Shown: positions 39,381-49,600 of the stretch, piece by piece
Position numbering within the stretch: the stretch's first letter is position 1
How the letters are laid out: every line of letters begins with the position of its first letter
Assembly (NCBI GenBank): GCA_934234215.1
Contig: CAKQHB010000002.1
Location: 1-64,000, forward strand
Origin: an uncultured Cuneatibacter sp.
Lineage (GTDB): Bacteria > Bacillota > Clostridia > Lachnospirales > Lachnospiraceae
Length of the DNA: 64,000 nucleotides
Reading direction: 5' to 3'
Notes under the pieces: generated by a model
What the model saw: the letters and a program-made list of their open reading frames with translations, nothing else
What the model was told of the DNA's origin: nothing
The model's database searches: none
Translations under genes and position numbers: made by a program

Positions 39381-40021
39381 GATGGGCAGTCGGCATTCTG
39401 GCAGGCGGCAGGAGCCGTCGCATGGGGCAGGACAAGGCGAGACTTTCCTATGGAGACGGAACGCTGTTGTCTCATATGCTGAGTCGGTTTCCTGGCAGCG
39501 TGCTGCTTTCGGCGGCTGGACAGGAGGACTACGCAGATATTTTGGAAACGATGCCTGAGGTGACATGTTGTCCGGATCGGATTCCGGATTGCGGTCCGCT
39601 GGGCGGTTTGTACAGTTTGCTGTGCTCTTGCCCGGAGGAAGCGTTGTTTGTGTGCCCTGTGGATGTGCCGCTTCTTCCGGAATATCTTCCGGAGCGGCTG
39701 GCAGAAGCGATGCGACCGGAGGAGGATGCTCTGTGGCTGTCGGATGAGACTGGCAGGGTGCATCCGTTGTGCGGGTTGTATCGAAAGCGGATATGCGCAG
39801 AGGTTGAGGCACAAATATTGGCAGGCTGTCTGCGAGTGATGGAGCTGGAAAAACATATCCGTGTGCGTGCTCTTCCGGCAGGAGAGCTTGGCATTTCCGA
39901 TATGGAACTGCTGAATTGCAATGTGCCGGAGCGATATGAGCTTGCCTGCAGTCTTGCGCAGAAAAAATCCGGGAAACCGGAGGGAAAGGAGGATGAAAGA
40001 TGGACGAGAAGAAAGACTTAA
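39377..40021 (+). CDS. mobA: Molybdenum cofactor guanylyltransferase
   Basis: MobA joins GMP to molybdopterin to give the guanine dinucleotide form used by DMSO-reductase-family enzymes, matching the gene upstream. The 214-aa protein has the nucleotidyltransferase loop GILAGGRSRRMGQDKA at the N-terminus, PDCGPLGGLYSLL near residue 70, and the metal-binding CPVDVPLLP near residue 95. The ATG overlaps the molybdoenzyme stop (ATGA), and its own end overlaps mgtE by 22 bp. A basic C-terminal tail (about 15 residues) lies in that overlap and may not be structured. Confidence 0.92.
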   Translation: MRWAVGILAGGRSRRMGQDKARLSYGDGTLLSHMLSRFPGSVLLSAAGQEDYADILETMPEVTCCPDRIPDCGPLGGLYSLLCSCPEEALFVCPVDVPLLPEYLPERLAEAMRPEEDALWLSDETGRVHPLCGLYRKRICAEVEAQILAGCLRVMELEKHIRVRALPAGELGISDMELLNCNVPERYELACSLAQKKSGKPEGKEDERWTRRKT

Positions 40022-41475
40022 AGGACGAACTGCAGAAAGTGCAGGAAGCCCTGGAGCCGGAAAACGAGACGAAAGATCAGACAGAATCGCCGCAGCATCC
40101 GGACTATACGGGCGAAATTTTAGAACTGATCCGGGGAAATGAATCACCGGAGCGTCTCCGCACGGAGCTGGAAGATTACCACGAAAAAGACATCGCGGAA
40201 GTATTGGAACAGTTGACGGTGCAGGAGCGAAAAAAGATCTTCCGGGTGTTGCCGGTGTCGATGCTGGGAGAAATCTTTGAGTATGTAGAAGAGAACATGA
40301 ACATTTATCTGGATGAGATGAATGTGCGGAAAGCCGTGGATGTTCTCACAGAACTGGATGCAGATACTGCGGTGGAAGTCCTGAGGAGTATGAACCGGGA
40401 AAAACGCAATATTATGATCGAACTTCTGGATGCCGATTCCAGAAAAGATATTGCGCTGATCGCCTCCTTCGATGAAGAAGAAATCGGTAGCCGCATGAGC
40501 ACGAATTTCATTTTGATCCAGGAAGGCATGACGATTAAAGAAGCGATGCGTTCCCTTGTGGGACAGGCTTCGGAAAATGACAACATTTCCACGATTTTTG
40601 TGGAAGCGAAGGATCATACCTTTTACGGCGCATTGGATCTGAAAGATCTGATCATTGCGCGTGAATCGGATCAGCTGGATGATCTGATCATGACATCTTT
40701 CCCCTATTTATATGCACAGGAAAGTATTGACGATTGTATTGAGAAGTTAAAAGATTATTCTGAGAGTCTGATCCCTCTGTTGGATGAGCAGAATCGGATG
40801 CTTGGTGTTATCACCTCCCAGAGCATCATCGAAGTTGTAGATGATGAGATGGGTGAGGATTACGCGAAGCTGGCAGGTTTGGCTGCGGAGGAAGATCTGA
40901 AGGAGCCGCTGCGGGAGAGTATCAAAAAGAGATTGCCGTGGCTGCTGATCCTGCTGGGACTTGGCATGGGCGTATCTACCGTTGTCGGTCTGTTTGAGCA
41001 GGTGGTACAGCAGTTGACGATTCTGATGATCTTCCAGTCGATGATCCTCGACATGGCCGGTAATGTCGGTACGCAGTCTTTGGCAGTTACCATCCGTGTT
41101 CTGATGGATGAGACACTGACGCATCACCAGAAGATGCAGCTTGTGTGGAAGGAAGCGAGAGTCGGTATGTGCAACGGTGCATTGCTTGGTTCTCTGTCCT
41201 TTATCATCATTGGTTTGTTTATTTTCCTGTTTAAGGGGAAATCTTTACTGTTTTCGTTCGCCGTGTCAGGCTGTATTGGACTGTCGCTGTTGATCGCGAT
41301 GCTCATTTCCAGCTTGGGCGGTGCACTCGTTCCGCAGCTTTTTAAAAAGATCGGTGTAGACCCGGCAGTAGCTTCCGGTCCTCTGATCACAACCTTAAAC
41401 GACCTGGTTGCAGTTATTACCTATTATGGTTTGTCCTGGTTCTTTTTGCTGCAGATCCTGCATCTTGCCGGTTAA
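40000..41475 (+). CDS. mgtE: Magnesium transporter MgtE
   Basis: A 491-aa MgtE-type Mg2+ channel. Order of parts: acidic N-terminal tail of about 40 residues, the superhelical N domain (about 45-165, with VLEQLTVQERKKIFRVLP), two CBS domains (about 170-300, MTIKEAMRSLVGQA and GVITSQSIIEVVDDE), then five membrane helices from about residue 325, with the pore motif GNVGTQSLAVTIR near 352 and PLITTLNDLVAVITYYGL near 468. The N and CBS domains sense cytosolic Mg2+. AAAGGAGG precedes the start, inside mobA, so it is translated with the molybdenum genes, although no functional link is known. Confidence 0.95.
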   Translation: MDEKKDLKDELQKVQEALEPENETKDQTESPQHPDYTGEILELIRGNESPERLRTELEDYHEKDIAEVLEQLTVQERKKIFRVLPVSMLGEIFEYVEENMNIYLDEMNVRKAVDVLTELDADTAVEVLRSMNREKRNIMIELLDADSRKDIALIASFDEEEIGSRMSTNFILIQEGMTIKEAMRSLVGQASENDNISTIFVEAKDHTFYGALDLKDLIIARESDQLDDLIMTSFPYLYAQESIDDCIEKLKDYSESLIPLLDEQNRMLGVITSQSIIEVVDDEMGEDYAKLAGLAAEEDLKEPLRESIKKRLPWLLILLGLGMGVSTVVGLFEQVVQQLTILMIFQSMILDMAGNVGTQSLAVTIRVLMDETLTHHQKMQLVWKEARVGMCNGALLGSLSFIIIGLFIFLFKGKSLLFSFAVSGCIGLSLLIAMLISSLGGALVPQLFKKIGVDPAVASGPLITTLNDLVAVITYYGLSWFFLLQILHLAG

Positions 41476-41490
41476 AATGGAATTTTTGGG

Positions 41491-41521
41491 AAGAACAGTC
41501 TTTTGGGACTGTTCTTTTTTT
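41491..41521 (+). terminator. Terminator after mgtE
   Basis: AGAACAGTC (41492-41500) pairs with GACTGTTCT (41507-41515), followed by TTTTTTT. The last T also belongs to the -35 of the next promoter. Confidence 0.9.
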
Positions 41522-41548
41522 GACGAATATGCTAAAATAAACTATTAT
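41520..41548 (+). promoter_or_regulatory. Promoter of the ydjI-like operon
   Basis: TTGACG (41520-41525), 17 bp, TATTAT (41543-41548). The leader then has a hairpin GACAG.CCGT / ACGG.TGTC (41583-41612) just before the ribosome site. Confidence 0.65.
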
Positions 41549-41630
41549 AAGTTCTTTTATACCAAAAAAGTGAATAAAAGGCGACAGACCGTTGGAAGAG
41601 TACGGCTGTCTGCAAAATGGAGGAATGAGT

Positions 41631-42863
41631 ATGGGTCTTATTCGTGCAGTAGTACAGGCAACAAGCAGTACATTTGCTGATCAGTGGAAGGAATTTTTCT
41701 ATTGTGATGCGATGGATCAGGACGTTCTGGTACAGAAGGGAAGAAAGCGTACTTCCGGTAACAATCGCGGCAGTGATAATATTATTACAAACGGCTCCGG
41801 CATCGCAGTTGCAGACGGTCAGTGCATGATCATCGTGGAGCAGGGTCGTATCGTAGAGTTCTGTGCAGAGCCCGGTCAGTTTACCTATGATACTTCTTCT
41901 GAACCGAGCATTTTCAGCGGCAGTCTGGGAGAGGGCATTAAGAATACTTTCCGTACTATCGGTGCTCGTATTACAAGAGGCGGCGATACCGGTAAGGATC
42001 AGCGTGTGTACTATTTCAACACCAAGGAGTTGATGGATAATAAGTTTGGTACACCTTCTCCGATTCCGTTCCGTGTCGTAGATGCGAATATCGGACTGGA
42101 TATTGATGTATCGGTTCGCTGCAGCGGTGTTTATTCTTATCGCCTGACCGATCCGCTTCTGTTCTATACGAATGTTTGCGGTAATGTTTCTGATGAGTAC
42201 ACGAGAGAAGAGTTAGAGACACAGCTGAAGTCTGAGTTTATCACGGCGCTGCAGCCGGCATTTGCTTCGCTGTCTGCAGCCGGTATTCGTCCCAGCGAAC
42301 TGCCTGCACATGCACTGGAGCTGGCAGATGCGATGAATGCAGCTCTGACAAAGAAGTGGAATGAGCTGAGAGGCCTGTCCATTGTATCGGTTGCGCTGAA
42401 TCCGATCACACTTCCGGAAGAAGACGCAAAGATGATCCGCGACCTGCAGAAAACAGCTGTTTACCGCAATGCAAACATGGCAGCAGCAGCAATCGTGGAT
42501 GCACAGGCAGATGCGATGAAGACAGCAGCTGGTAATTCCGCCGGTGCGATGACTGGATTTATGGGTATGAACATGGCAGGTCAGATGGGCGGCATGAACG
42601 CACAGAATCTGTTCCAGATGGGACAGGGACAGCCTGCAGCACAGCCGGTTCAGAAACAGCAGCCTGCAGCAGATAGCTGGACCTGTTCCTGCGGAACGGT
42701 GAATACCGGAAAGTTCTGCAGCAATTGTGGTTCTCCGAGACCGTCTGCACCGAAGAAAATTCGCTGTGACAAGTGTGGATGGGAGCCGATTCCCGGTATG
42801 CCGACTCCGAAGTTCTGTCCGGAGTGCGGAGATCCGATCAATGACGCGGATGTGATTGACTGA
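41631..42863 (+). CDS. SPFH-domain protein with C-terminal zinc ribbons (YdjI-like)
   Basis: A 410-aa protein. Residues about 1-290 are an SPFH-type domain of the virion-core-like/YdjI group (MGLIRAVVQATSSTFADQWK at the start, FCAEPGQFTYDT near residue 88, FRVVDANIGLDIDVSVRCSG split near 155). Residues about 290-345 are Ala/Gly/Met/Gln-rich. The end carries two zinc-ribbon pairs, CSCGTVNTGKFCSNCG and CDKCGWEP...FCPECG. Bacillus YdjI is part of the PspA-YdjGHI membrane-stress complex. The start at 41631 is chosen because GGAGG is seven bases upstream; the ATG at 41625 is too close. First gene of a three-gene set. Confidence 0.87.
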   Translation: MGLIRAVVQATSSTFADQWKEFFYCDAMDQDVLVQKGRKRTSGNNRGSDNIITNGSGIAVADGQCMIIVEQGRIVEFCAEPGQFTYDTSSEPSIFSGSLGEGIKNTFRTIGARITRGGDTGKDQRVYYFNTKELMDNKFGTPSPIPFRVVDANIGLDIDVSVRCSGVYSYRLTDPLLFYTNVCGNVSDEYTREELETQLKSEFITALQPAFASLSAAGIRPSELPAHALELADAMNAALTKKWNELRGLSIVSVALNPITLPEEDAKMIRDLQKTAVYRNANMAAAAIVDAQADAMKTAAGNSAGAMTGFMGMNMAGQMGGMNAQNLFQMGQGQPAAQPVQKQQPAADSWTCSCGTVNTGKFCSNCGSPRPSAPKKIRCDKCGWEPIPGMPTPKFCPECGDPINDADVID

Positions 42864-42874
42864 GAGGTGAAAAC

Positions 42875-43963
42875 GTGGCACAAATGTTAGAATACAAATG
42901 TCCTTGCTGCGGAGGTGCTGTCAAGTTCGACAGCGCCTCCCAGAAGGTAAAGTGTCCGTATTGCGATACGGAATTTGATATAGAGGCTTTTAAGAAGCTG
43001 GAGCAGGAAGCTGCAGCGAAGGAGCCGGAGCAGGAGACAAAGTGGGAGACTTCCGGGCAGAGCGAGTGGCAGCAGGGCGAAGCGGACGGCATGCAGGTAT
43101 TTACCTGTCAGTCCTGCGGCGGCGAGATCGTTGCGGACGAGAATACCGCAGCGACCTCCTGTCCGTACTGCGGCAATCCGGTTGTTCTGACTGGGCGTCT
43201 GTCCGGCATGCTTCGTCCGGAATATGTGATTCCGTTTAAGCTGGACAAGAAACAGGCGAAAGAGGGATTAAAGAAGCACCTGATGGGAAAAAAGCTGCTT
43301 CCGAAGGTGTTCCGTTCTGAGAATCATCTGGATGAGATCAAGGGTGTATACGTTCCGTTCTGGATCTTCGATGCAAAGACCGATGCAGACCTGGAGTTCC
43401 GTGGTACGAGAGTGCGTCACTGGAGCGACAAGCACTATGACTACACAGAGACAAAGGTTTACTCCATCCAGCGCGGCGGATCCCTGTCGTTTGAGCACAT
43501 TCCGGCGGATGGTTCGTCCCATATGGCGGATGATCTGATGGAGTCTTTGGAGCCGTATGATTTCAAGGAAGCGGTAAGCTTTGAGACCGCTTATCTGGCA
43601 GGTTATCTGGCAGATAAGTACGATGTGACTGCGGAGGAGTGCAAGGAGCGGATCAACCACAGAGTGAAAAACAGCACCGAGCAGGAGCTGCGGAACACCA
43701 TCAGCGGATACGATTCCGTCACACTGGAGCAGGAGCGGTATCAGCTGAGCAAGGCAAAAGCGAGCTATGCGCTGTATCCGGTATGGCTGCTGCAGACGAG
43801 CTGGAAGGGACAGAATTACCTGTTTGCGATGAATGGACAGACTGGAAAGTTTGTCGGAAATCTCCCGATGGATAAGGGACTGTTCTGGAAGTATTTTGGC
43901 AGTATCACTGCGATTTCTGGAGCGATCATTTATCTGATTTTGTGGATCATCAATCTACTGTAA
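42875..43963 (+). CDS. Zinc-ribbon membrane protein (YdjG-like)
   Basis: A 362-aa protein with two N-terminal zinc ribbons, CPCCGG...CPYC (residues 9-31) and CQSCGGE...CPYCGN (about 77-100), a soluble domain, and one membrane helix at the C-terminus (about 342-360, ITAISGAIIYLILWI). The likely start is GTG at 42875 with GAGGTG upstream; the ATG three codons later is too far from it. The layout agrees with Bacillus YdjG, a membrane partner of YdjH and YdjI. It follows the SPFH gene by 11 bp. Confidence 0.85.
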   Translation: MAQMLEYKCPCCGGAVKFDSASQKVKCPYCDTEFDIEAFKKLEQEAAAKEPEQETKWETSGQSEWQQGEADGMQVFTCQSCGGEIVADENTAATSCPYCGNPVVLTGRLSGMLRPEYVIPFKLDKKQAKEGLKKHLMGKKLLPKVFRSENHLDEIKGVYVPFWIFDAKTDADLEFRGTRVRHWSDKHYDYTETKVYSIQRGGSLSFEHIPADGSSHMADDLMESLEPYDFKEAVSFETAYLAGYLADKYDVTAEECKERINHRVKNSTEQELRNTISGYDSVTLEQERYQLSKAKASYALYPVWLLQTSWKGQNYLFAMNGQTGKFVGNLPMDKGLFWKYFGSITAISGAIIYLILWIINLL

Positions 43964-43996
43964 ATTTATGAGAAACGAAATTAAAGGAGAAAAGAC

Positions 43997-44803
43997 ATGA
44001 AAAAGAGAAGATTTGCAGCGATTTTGCTGCTGGTTTGCCTGCTCGTCAGTGCATTTCCCTCTCTGGCGGCAGCCCATGATCCGAGACTGGTGGATGATGC
44101 AAATTTGCTGACATCCGAGGAGCAGTCCGATCTGGAGCAAAAGTTAGACACGATCAGTGAAGAGCTTCAGTTTGAGGTCGTGATCGTGACGACGAATACG
44201 CTGGGCGGAAAGACACCGACTGCTTATGCGCAGGATTATTATGATTATAACAATTACGGATACGGTTCCAATCACGATGGTATCCTGTTGCTCATCAGCA
44301 TGGAAGACCGGGATTGGGAGATCGTTACTACTGGATACGGTATCACGGCATTTACGGATGCCGGACAGCGCTGGATCATGGATAGGGTGCTGGAGGATCT
44401 GAGCAATGGCGATTATGCATGGGCATTTGATACCTTTGCAGATCAGTGTGAGAAGTATGTGACAGAAGCGAGGACAAACGAACCCTATGACGTGAACCAT
44501 GAGCCGAAGGAGCCACTGTCGGTACTTTGGATCTTTGGTGCATTTGGATTGGGTGCAATCATTGCACTGATCGTGACGATGTCGTTTAAGAGCCAGCTGA
44601 CCAGCGTTAAGCTGCAGGCGGCAGCGCAGAACTATGTGGTGCCCGGCAGTCTGGCAGTGGCGAATCGCAGAGAGATGTTCCTGTACCGCAATGTTACCCG
44701 TGTGCGCAAGCCGGAGCCGCAGGAAAGCTCCGGAGGTGGAGGCAGTTCAGTTTCGACCGGATCTTCCGGAACATCCCACGGCGGTTCCGGCGGAAAGTTC
44801 TGA
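43997..44803 (+). CDS. TPM-domain membrane protein (YdjH/YgcG-like)
   Basis: A 268-aa exported protein. A signal peptide covers residues 1-26 (KKRRFAAILLLVCLLVSAFP then SLAAA). The TPM (TLP18.3/Psb32/MOLO-1) domain at about 30-160 starts DPRLVDDANLLTSEEQSDLE and has the typical DGILLLISMEDRDWEIVTTGYG. A membrane helix follows at about 175-195, and the C-terminus ends in a Ser/Gly-rich tail SSGGGGSS...GGSGGKF, as in YgcG/YdjH proteins. AAAGGAG precedes the start. Completes a YdjI-YdjG-YdjH set; pspA is not adjacent. Confidence 0.87.
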   Translation: MKKRRFAAILLLVCLLVSAFPSLAAAHDPRLVDDANLLTSEEQSDLEQKLDTISEELQFEVVIVTTNTLGGKTPTAYAQDYYDYNNYGYGSNHDGILLLISMEDRDWEIVTTGYGITAFTDAGQRWIMDRVLEDLSNGDYAWAFDTFADQCEKYVTEARTNEPYDVNHEPKEPLSVLWIFGAFGLGAIIALIVTMSFKSQLTSVKLQAAAQNYVVPGSLAVANRREMFLYRNVTRVRKPEPQESSGGGGSSVSTGSSGTSHGGSGGKF

Positions 44804-44865
44804 TTGCAGGAATTACATACGGATGAAATAGATGCAGAAGCATCATTCATAGAAAGGAGAACGAT

Positions 44866-45624
44866 ATGAATCGTTTACAGGGGAAGGTAGCAATTGTAAC
44901 AGGAGGAAATTCCGGTGTAGGAGCAGCGACTGCAAAGTTATTCGCAGCAGAGGGTGCAACCGTTGTCATCACAGCGAGAAGAGAAGCTGCGCTGGAAGAA
45001 GTTGCAAGGGAAATCACAGAAGCCGGTGGCAATGTCATGGCGATTTCCACGGATATTTCCAAGTCGGAAGATCCGGACAGACTGATGGAGGCTGTCATCG
45101 AGAAGTATGGCAGGATCGACATTCTGATCAACAATGCCGGTATTCTTGAGGAAGGCTTAAAGCCTATCGATCGCTGCACCGATGAAGATCTGGATCGCAT
45201 CATCGAGACGAATCAGAAGGGCACGATGCGCTGCATCCGCGCCGCTTCCTCCAGAATGGAGACCGGTGCTTCCATCGTCAATGTGGCATCCATCGCAGGC
45301 GTAAAGGGCTGCGGCGGCGCAGCTTATGTATCTTCCAAGGCAGCTGTGATCGGTGTGACCCGTCATACTGCACTTCGCTTCCAGAAGAAGGGCATTCGTT
45401 GTAATGCGATCTGCCCCGGCACGATCGTGACACCGATGGTAGCAGGTTCGGATCCGGCAAAGCTAGATCCGGATATGTTTGACGCAATGATGACCCATGC
45501 AAATATGAAGACACAGCCTTGCATGCCGGAAGACGTTGCAAACATCCTGTTGTTCCTGGCAAGCGATGAGTCCAGAGCCATCACCGGTCAGATCATCAAC
45601 ACCGATTTTGGATTTTTCTTATAA
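44866..45624 (+). CDS. Short-chain dehydrogenase/reductase
   Basis: A 252-aa classical SDR. Cofactor loop TGGNSGVGAATA near residue 13, NNAG near residue 92, catalytic Ser in NVASIAG near 143 and YVSSK (Tyr/Lys) near 157; the C-terminus has the usual GQIINTDFG. Substrate is not evident. AAAGGAG precedes the start. It lies 62 bp after the YdjH-like gene without a terminator and may be co-transcribed. Confidence 0.9.
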   Translation: MNRLQGKVAIVTGGNSGVGAATAKLFAAEGATVVITARREAALEEVAREITEAGGNVMAISTDISKSEDPDRLMEAVIEKYGRIDILINNAGILEEGLKPIDRCTDEDLDRIIETNQKGTMRCIRAASSRMETGASIVNVASIAGVKGCGGAAYVSSKAAVIGVTRHTALRFQKKGIRCNAICPGTIVTPMVAGSDPAKLDPDMFDAMMTHANMKTQPCMPEDVANILLFLASDESRAITGQIINTDFGFFL

Positions 45625-45651
45625 TCCATTCCTTTTTTGAGCGGGAAGAAG

Positions 45652-45687
45652 CTCCGCATGGGATCAATTTCTCATGCGGAGTTTTTT
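45652..45687 (+). terminator. Terminator after the SDR gene
   Basis: CTCCGCATG (45652-45660) pairs with CATGCGGAG (45673-45681), followed by TTTTTT. Repeat copy 6 starts at the next base. Confidence 0.88.
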
Positions 45688-45820
45688 GCTTTATAGGAAA
45701 TTGCGTTGCATTTCCTATAAAGCAAAAAGCGCTCCGCGTGGATCGCACTGCGGCGGAACGGAATTTGTCGCTTCGCGACCCGCCGCAGGCGGAGAATCCT
45801 GCGATGCAGGATTCTATTTT
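45688..45820 (+). repeat. Dispersed structured repeat, copy 6 (full length)
   Basis: A 133-bp copy with loop variants TGCGTTGC in hairpin A and GAT in hairpin C, stems unchanged. The remaining gap to the ABC gene (45821-45952) holds a weak promoter with -10 TATACT at 45907-45912. Confidence 0.88.
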
Positions 45821-45952
45821 AATTCAATAGAAATTGCGTTGCAGGAAATCTGGCTGGTTAGAAAAATTTTAGAAACAAAAGGGCTTTCTGAAAAAGGAAA
45901 AAATGCTATACTATCAGTAGGAGAGACGCATTGAGAATACAGGAGGTTGAAG

Positions 45953-46657
45953 ATGCCGGGATATGTATCCTTTCAAAATGTAAAGAAGAGTTATCAGATG
46001 GGAGAAGTGACTATTAACGCCTGTGACGGAATCAACTTTGAGATGGAAAAAGGAGAATTTGTCGTGATTGTCGGACCGTCCGGCGCTGGAAAGACGACCG
46101 TTCTGAATATCCTGGGTGGCATGGATTCCGTGACGAGCGGACATGTCCTTGTGGATGGTAGTGAAATCAGTTCTTATAAGGGCAAAAAGCTGATTGCTTA
46201 CCGGAGAGATGATATCGGCTTTGTATTCCAGTTTTATAATCTGATGCAGAATTTGACAGCATTGGAGAATGTAGAACTGACGTTGCAGATCTGTAAAGAT
46301 CCGCTGGATGCGGGACAGGTGTTAGAAGAGGTCGGTCTGGGAGAGCGCAGGGATAACTTCCCGGCGCAGCTTTCTGGTGGTGAGCAGCAGCGTGTGGCAA
46401 TTGCGAGAGCATTGGCGAAGAATCCGAAGCTGCTGCTGTGTGATGAGCCGACGGGTGCACTGGACTATGTGACTGGTAAGGCGATTCTGAAGCTGCTGCA
46501 GGATACTTGCAGACAGCGGGGCATGACCGTTGTTGTCATTACCCATAATACAGCGCTGACACCGATGGCAGACCGGGTCATTCATATCCGAAATGGACAG
46601 GTGAAATCCATGGAGCTGAACCCACATCCGACACCGGTAGAAGAGATTGAGTGGTAA
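45953..46657 (+). CDS. ABC transporter ATP-binding protein (MacB/LolD type)
   Basis: A 234-aa ATPase of the MacB/LolD/FtsE-like exporter class. Walker A is GPSGAGKTT near residue 40, the Q-loop lies in [18 protein letters not shown] near 87, the signature is [15 protein letters not shown] near 143, Walker B is [12 protein letters not shown] near 163 and the switch His is in VVITHN. AGGAGG six bases upstream supports the 45953 start. Its stop overlaps the start of the permease gene (TAATG), so the two form a transporter. Confidence 0.95.
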   Translation: MPGYVSFQNVKKSYQMGEVTINACDGINFEMEKGEFVVIVGPSGAGKTTVLNILGGMDSVTSGHVLVDGSEISSYKGKKLIAYRRDDIGFVFQFYNLMQNLTALENVELTLQICKDPLDAGQVLEEVGLGERRDNFPAQLSGGEQQRVAIARALAKNPKLLLCDEPTGALDYVTGKAILKLLQDTCRQRGMTVVVITHNTALTPMADRVIHIRNGQVKSMELNPHPTPVEEIEW

Positions 46658-49600
46658 TGCAAATGAAGAAAAATGTATTTATTCTGGATTCCCTGAGGGA
46701 AATCATGCGAAATAAGGGGCGGTTTATCTCCATTTTGCTGATCGTCTTTCTGGGTGCCGCGTTTTTTGCCGGAATCCGATCTGCCAGATATGACATGCGC
46801 AAGTCGGCAGATGACTATTTTGACCGGCAGCATTTGATGGATTTTCGCATCCTCAGCACACTGGGATTGACGAACGAGGATGTGTCTGACATCGAAAATA
46901 CCGAAGGTGTGGCGGCTGCAGAGGGCGGCTATGCGACGGAGGGACTGGCGCAGATCGATGGGGAAGAATACGGTGTGAAGGTTATTGCCGAGACGCAGGA
47001 CATCAATACGGTGTGGTTGGAAGAGGGAAGACTTCCGGAAGACAGCACAGAGTGTGTAGTGGATGCCGGAAAGGCAGAGCAGCTCGGTATCTCGGTAGGC
47101 GATACGATCCCTCTTGTACGGGACGATGGCAAGCCTCTTTCCGAGGATGGCAATGTGACGGAAGATACGTTTACCGTTGTGGGTCTGGGGCAGATTCCGT
47201 ATTATCTGGATCTGACGCGGGGTTCCGGTTCGGTTGGCGATGGCAGACTGGATTTCTGGATGGTCATTCCGAAGGAGGTCTTTTCTTATGAAGCGTATAC
47301 CGAAGTGTATGTGCTGGCATCCGGAGCGGAAGCAGAGCTTTCCTACAGCGATGCTTATGAGGAGATCATTGATACAGCAGAGGCCCAGCTGGAAAAGGTG
47401 GGGGATACCGCTTGTCACAGACGATACAATGAGTTGAATACGCAGCTGGAAGACGCAAAACAGCAGTTGGCGGATGGCAAGCAGCAGCTTGCTGATGCAG
47501 AACAGGCGCTGACGGATGGCAGAGCAGAACTGGAAGAAAAGCAGCAGGAGCTGGATGATGCAAAAGCGCAATACGAGGAAGGTGTGCAGCAGCTGACGGA
47601 GGCGAAGACCCAGTATGCGGAAGGTCTTGCCCAGTACAATGCAAATAACGCAACCTATCAGTCCGGTCTTGCACAATATCAGGCGGGCATGGCAGAGTAT
47701 CAGTCAGGACTGGCGCAGTATACGGATGGCTATTCTGCATATCAGCAGGCATTGCCAGAATATCAGGCGGGACTGCGGCAGTATGAGAGCGGTCTGACGC
47801 AATATAATAATGGCTATTCCTCCTATCAGATCGCGCTGGCATTGTATCAGTCCGGCGAGACGAACTATGCATCACTGCAGGCGCGACTGGAGGATCTGAA
47901 ACAGCAGCAGGAGGCTGGGAATGTCTCCGCGGATGTTGTTGCAGCAGCAGAGCAGGCCCTGAATGACTACCGGGCACAGCTGGACAGTCAGAAGGCAGAT
48001 CTGGATGCAACGGCGGCACAACTGGCAGAGGCGAAAGCGCAGCTGGATGCATTTGAGGCAGTCAAGACGCAGATGGAGACAACGGAAGCGACATTGAACG
48101 CTTCGAAGGCACAGCTGGACAGCGCGAAGAGTCAACTGGATCTGACCGGACAGCAGTTACAGCTGGCGGCAACGCAGCTCTCGGATGCGAAGAAGCAGCT
48201 GGATGATGCGGCAGATCAGATCACCAACGGTGAGACAGAGCTGGAAGATGCGGCAAAGCAGATCAGTGACGGCGAGACCGCGTTGGAGGATGGCTGGAAT
48301 CAATTAGAGGAAAAGCAGGCAGAGTACGACCAAGCAAAAGAAGATTCTGTAACGGAATTTGCGGATGCGGAAGATCAGATTGCAGCAGCAGAGGAAGAGC
48401 TGGATGGATTGGAGATTCCGGAGTGGTATATTTTAGATCGTGGCATGATTTCGTCGGTGGCGAGCTTTGGACAGGATGCAGACCGGATGTGGAGTCTCAG
48501 CATGGTATTTCCTGCGATTTTCTTCCTCGTGGCAGCGCTTGTCAGTCTGACGGCGATGACCCGTATGGTAGAGGAACAGCGCACCCAGATCGGTACATTG
48601 AAGGCACTTGGCTATTCGGATGGAGCGATCACCTGGAAGTATTTGGGCTATGCGCTGAGTGCAACACTGATCGGTGCGATTGCGGGCAGCTTGTTAGGGG
48701 AGATTGGATTACCGAGCGTTATCATTATGTCATATCAGATGCTGTATTCCGGTCTGATGATCGTGCGGACACCGATCAACTGGGATCAGACATTGTTGGC
48801 TGTGATGCTCTGTGTGCTCTGTACCGGCGGTGCAACGATCATGGCATGTTATCAACAGATGAAGGAAAAGCCGGCAGAGCTGATGCGCCCAGAAGCGCCG
48901 AAGAGCGGAAAGCGTGTCCTGCTGGAGCGTGTGACGATCCTATGGCGTCATCTGAGCTTTAATCAGAAGCTGACGATCCGAAATCTGTTCCGCTATAAGA
49001 AGCGCTTTATTATGATGCTGCTTGGTATCGGCGGCTGTATGGGACTGTTGCTCGTGGGCTTTGGCCTGAAAGATTCTATTACGCAGGTCGCGCTGCGGCA
49101 GTATGTTGAGATCTTTCATTATGATGCGGCGCTGACATTGGATCAGGCGTCGCAGGATACAGATCAGAATGCGTTGATTGAAACGATTCAGTCCGATGAT
49201 CAGGTGGCTGCGGAGATGAAAGTCTCCATGGAGAGCGTGGACGCAGAATCCGGAAGTCACACAAAGACGGTATATTTATTCACGCCGGAATCTACGGAGG
49301 ACATCGGCGCTTTCCTGACGATGCAGGATCGAAAGACAGGGGAACACTATAATTACCCGGAGGACGGCGTGGCATTGTCGGAAAAGACCGCAAAAGATCT
49401 GGGACTTTCCGTCGGGGATACGTTCACGATCCGAAAGGGTGATAACAGTCCGGTGAAGGCGACTGTGAGTAGCATCATTGAGAATTATATTTACCATTAT
49501 GTGTTCATCAGTCCGAGCCTGTACGAAGAATTGTTCGGGGAAGCACCAGGATACAATCAGATCTATGTGAATCTGAGGGATACGTCTGCGGAGGCGCAGG

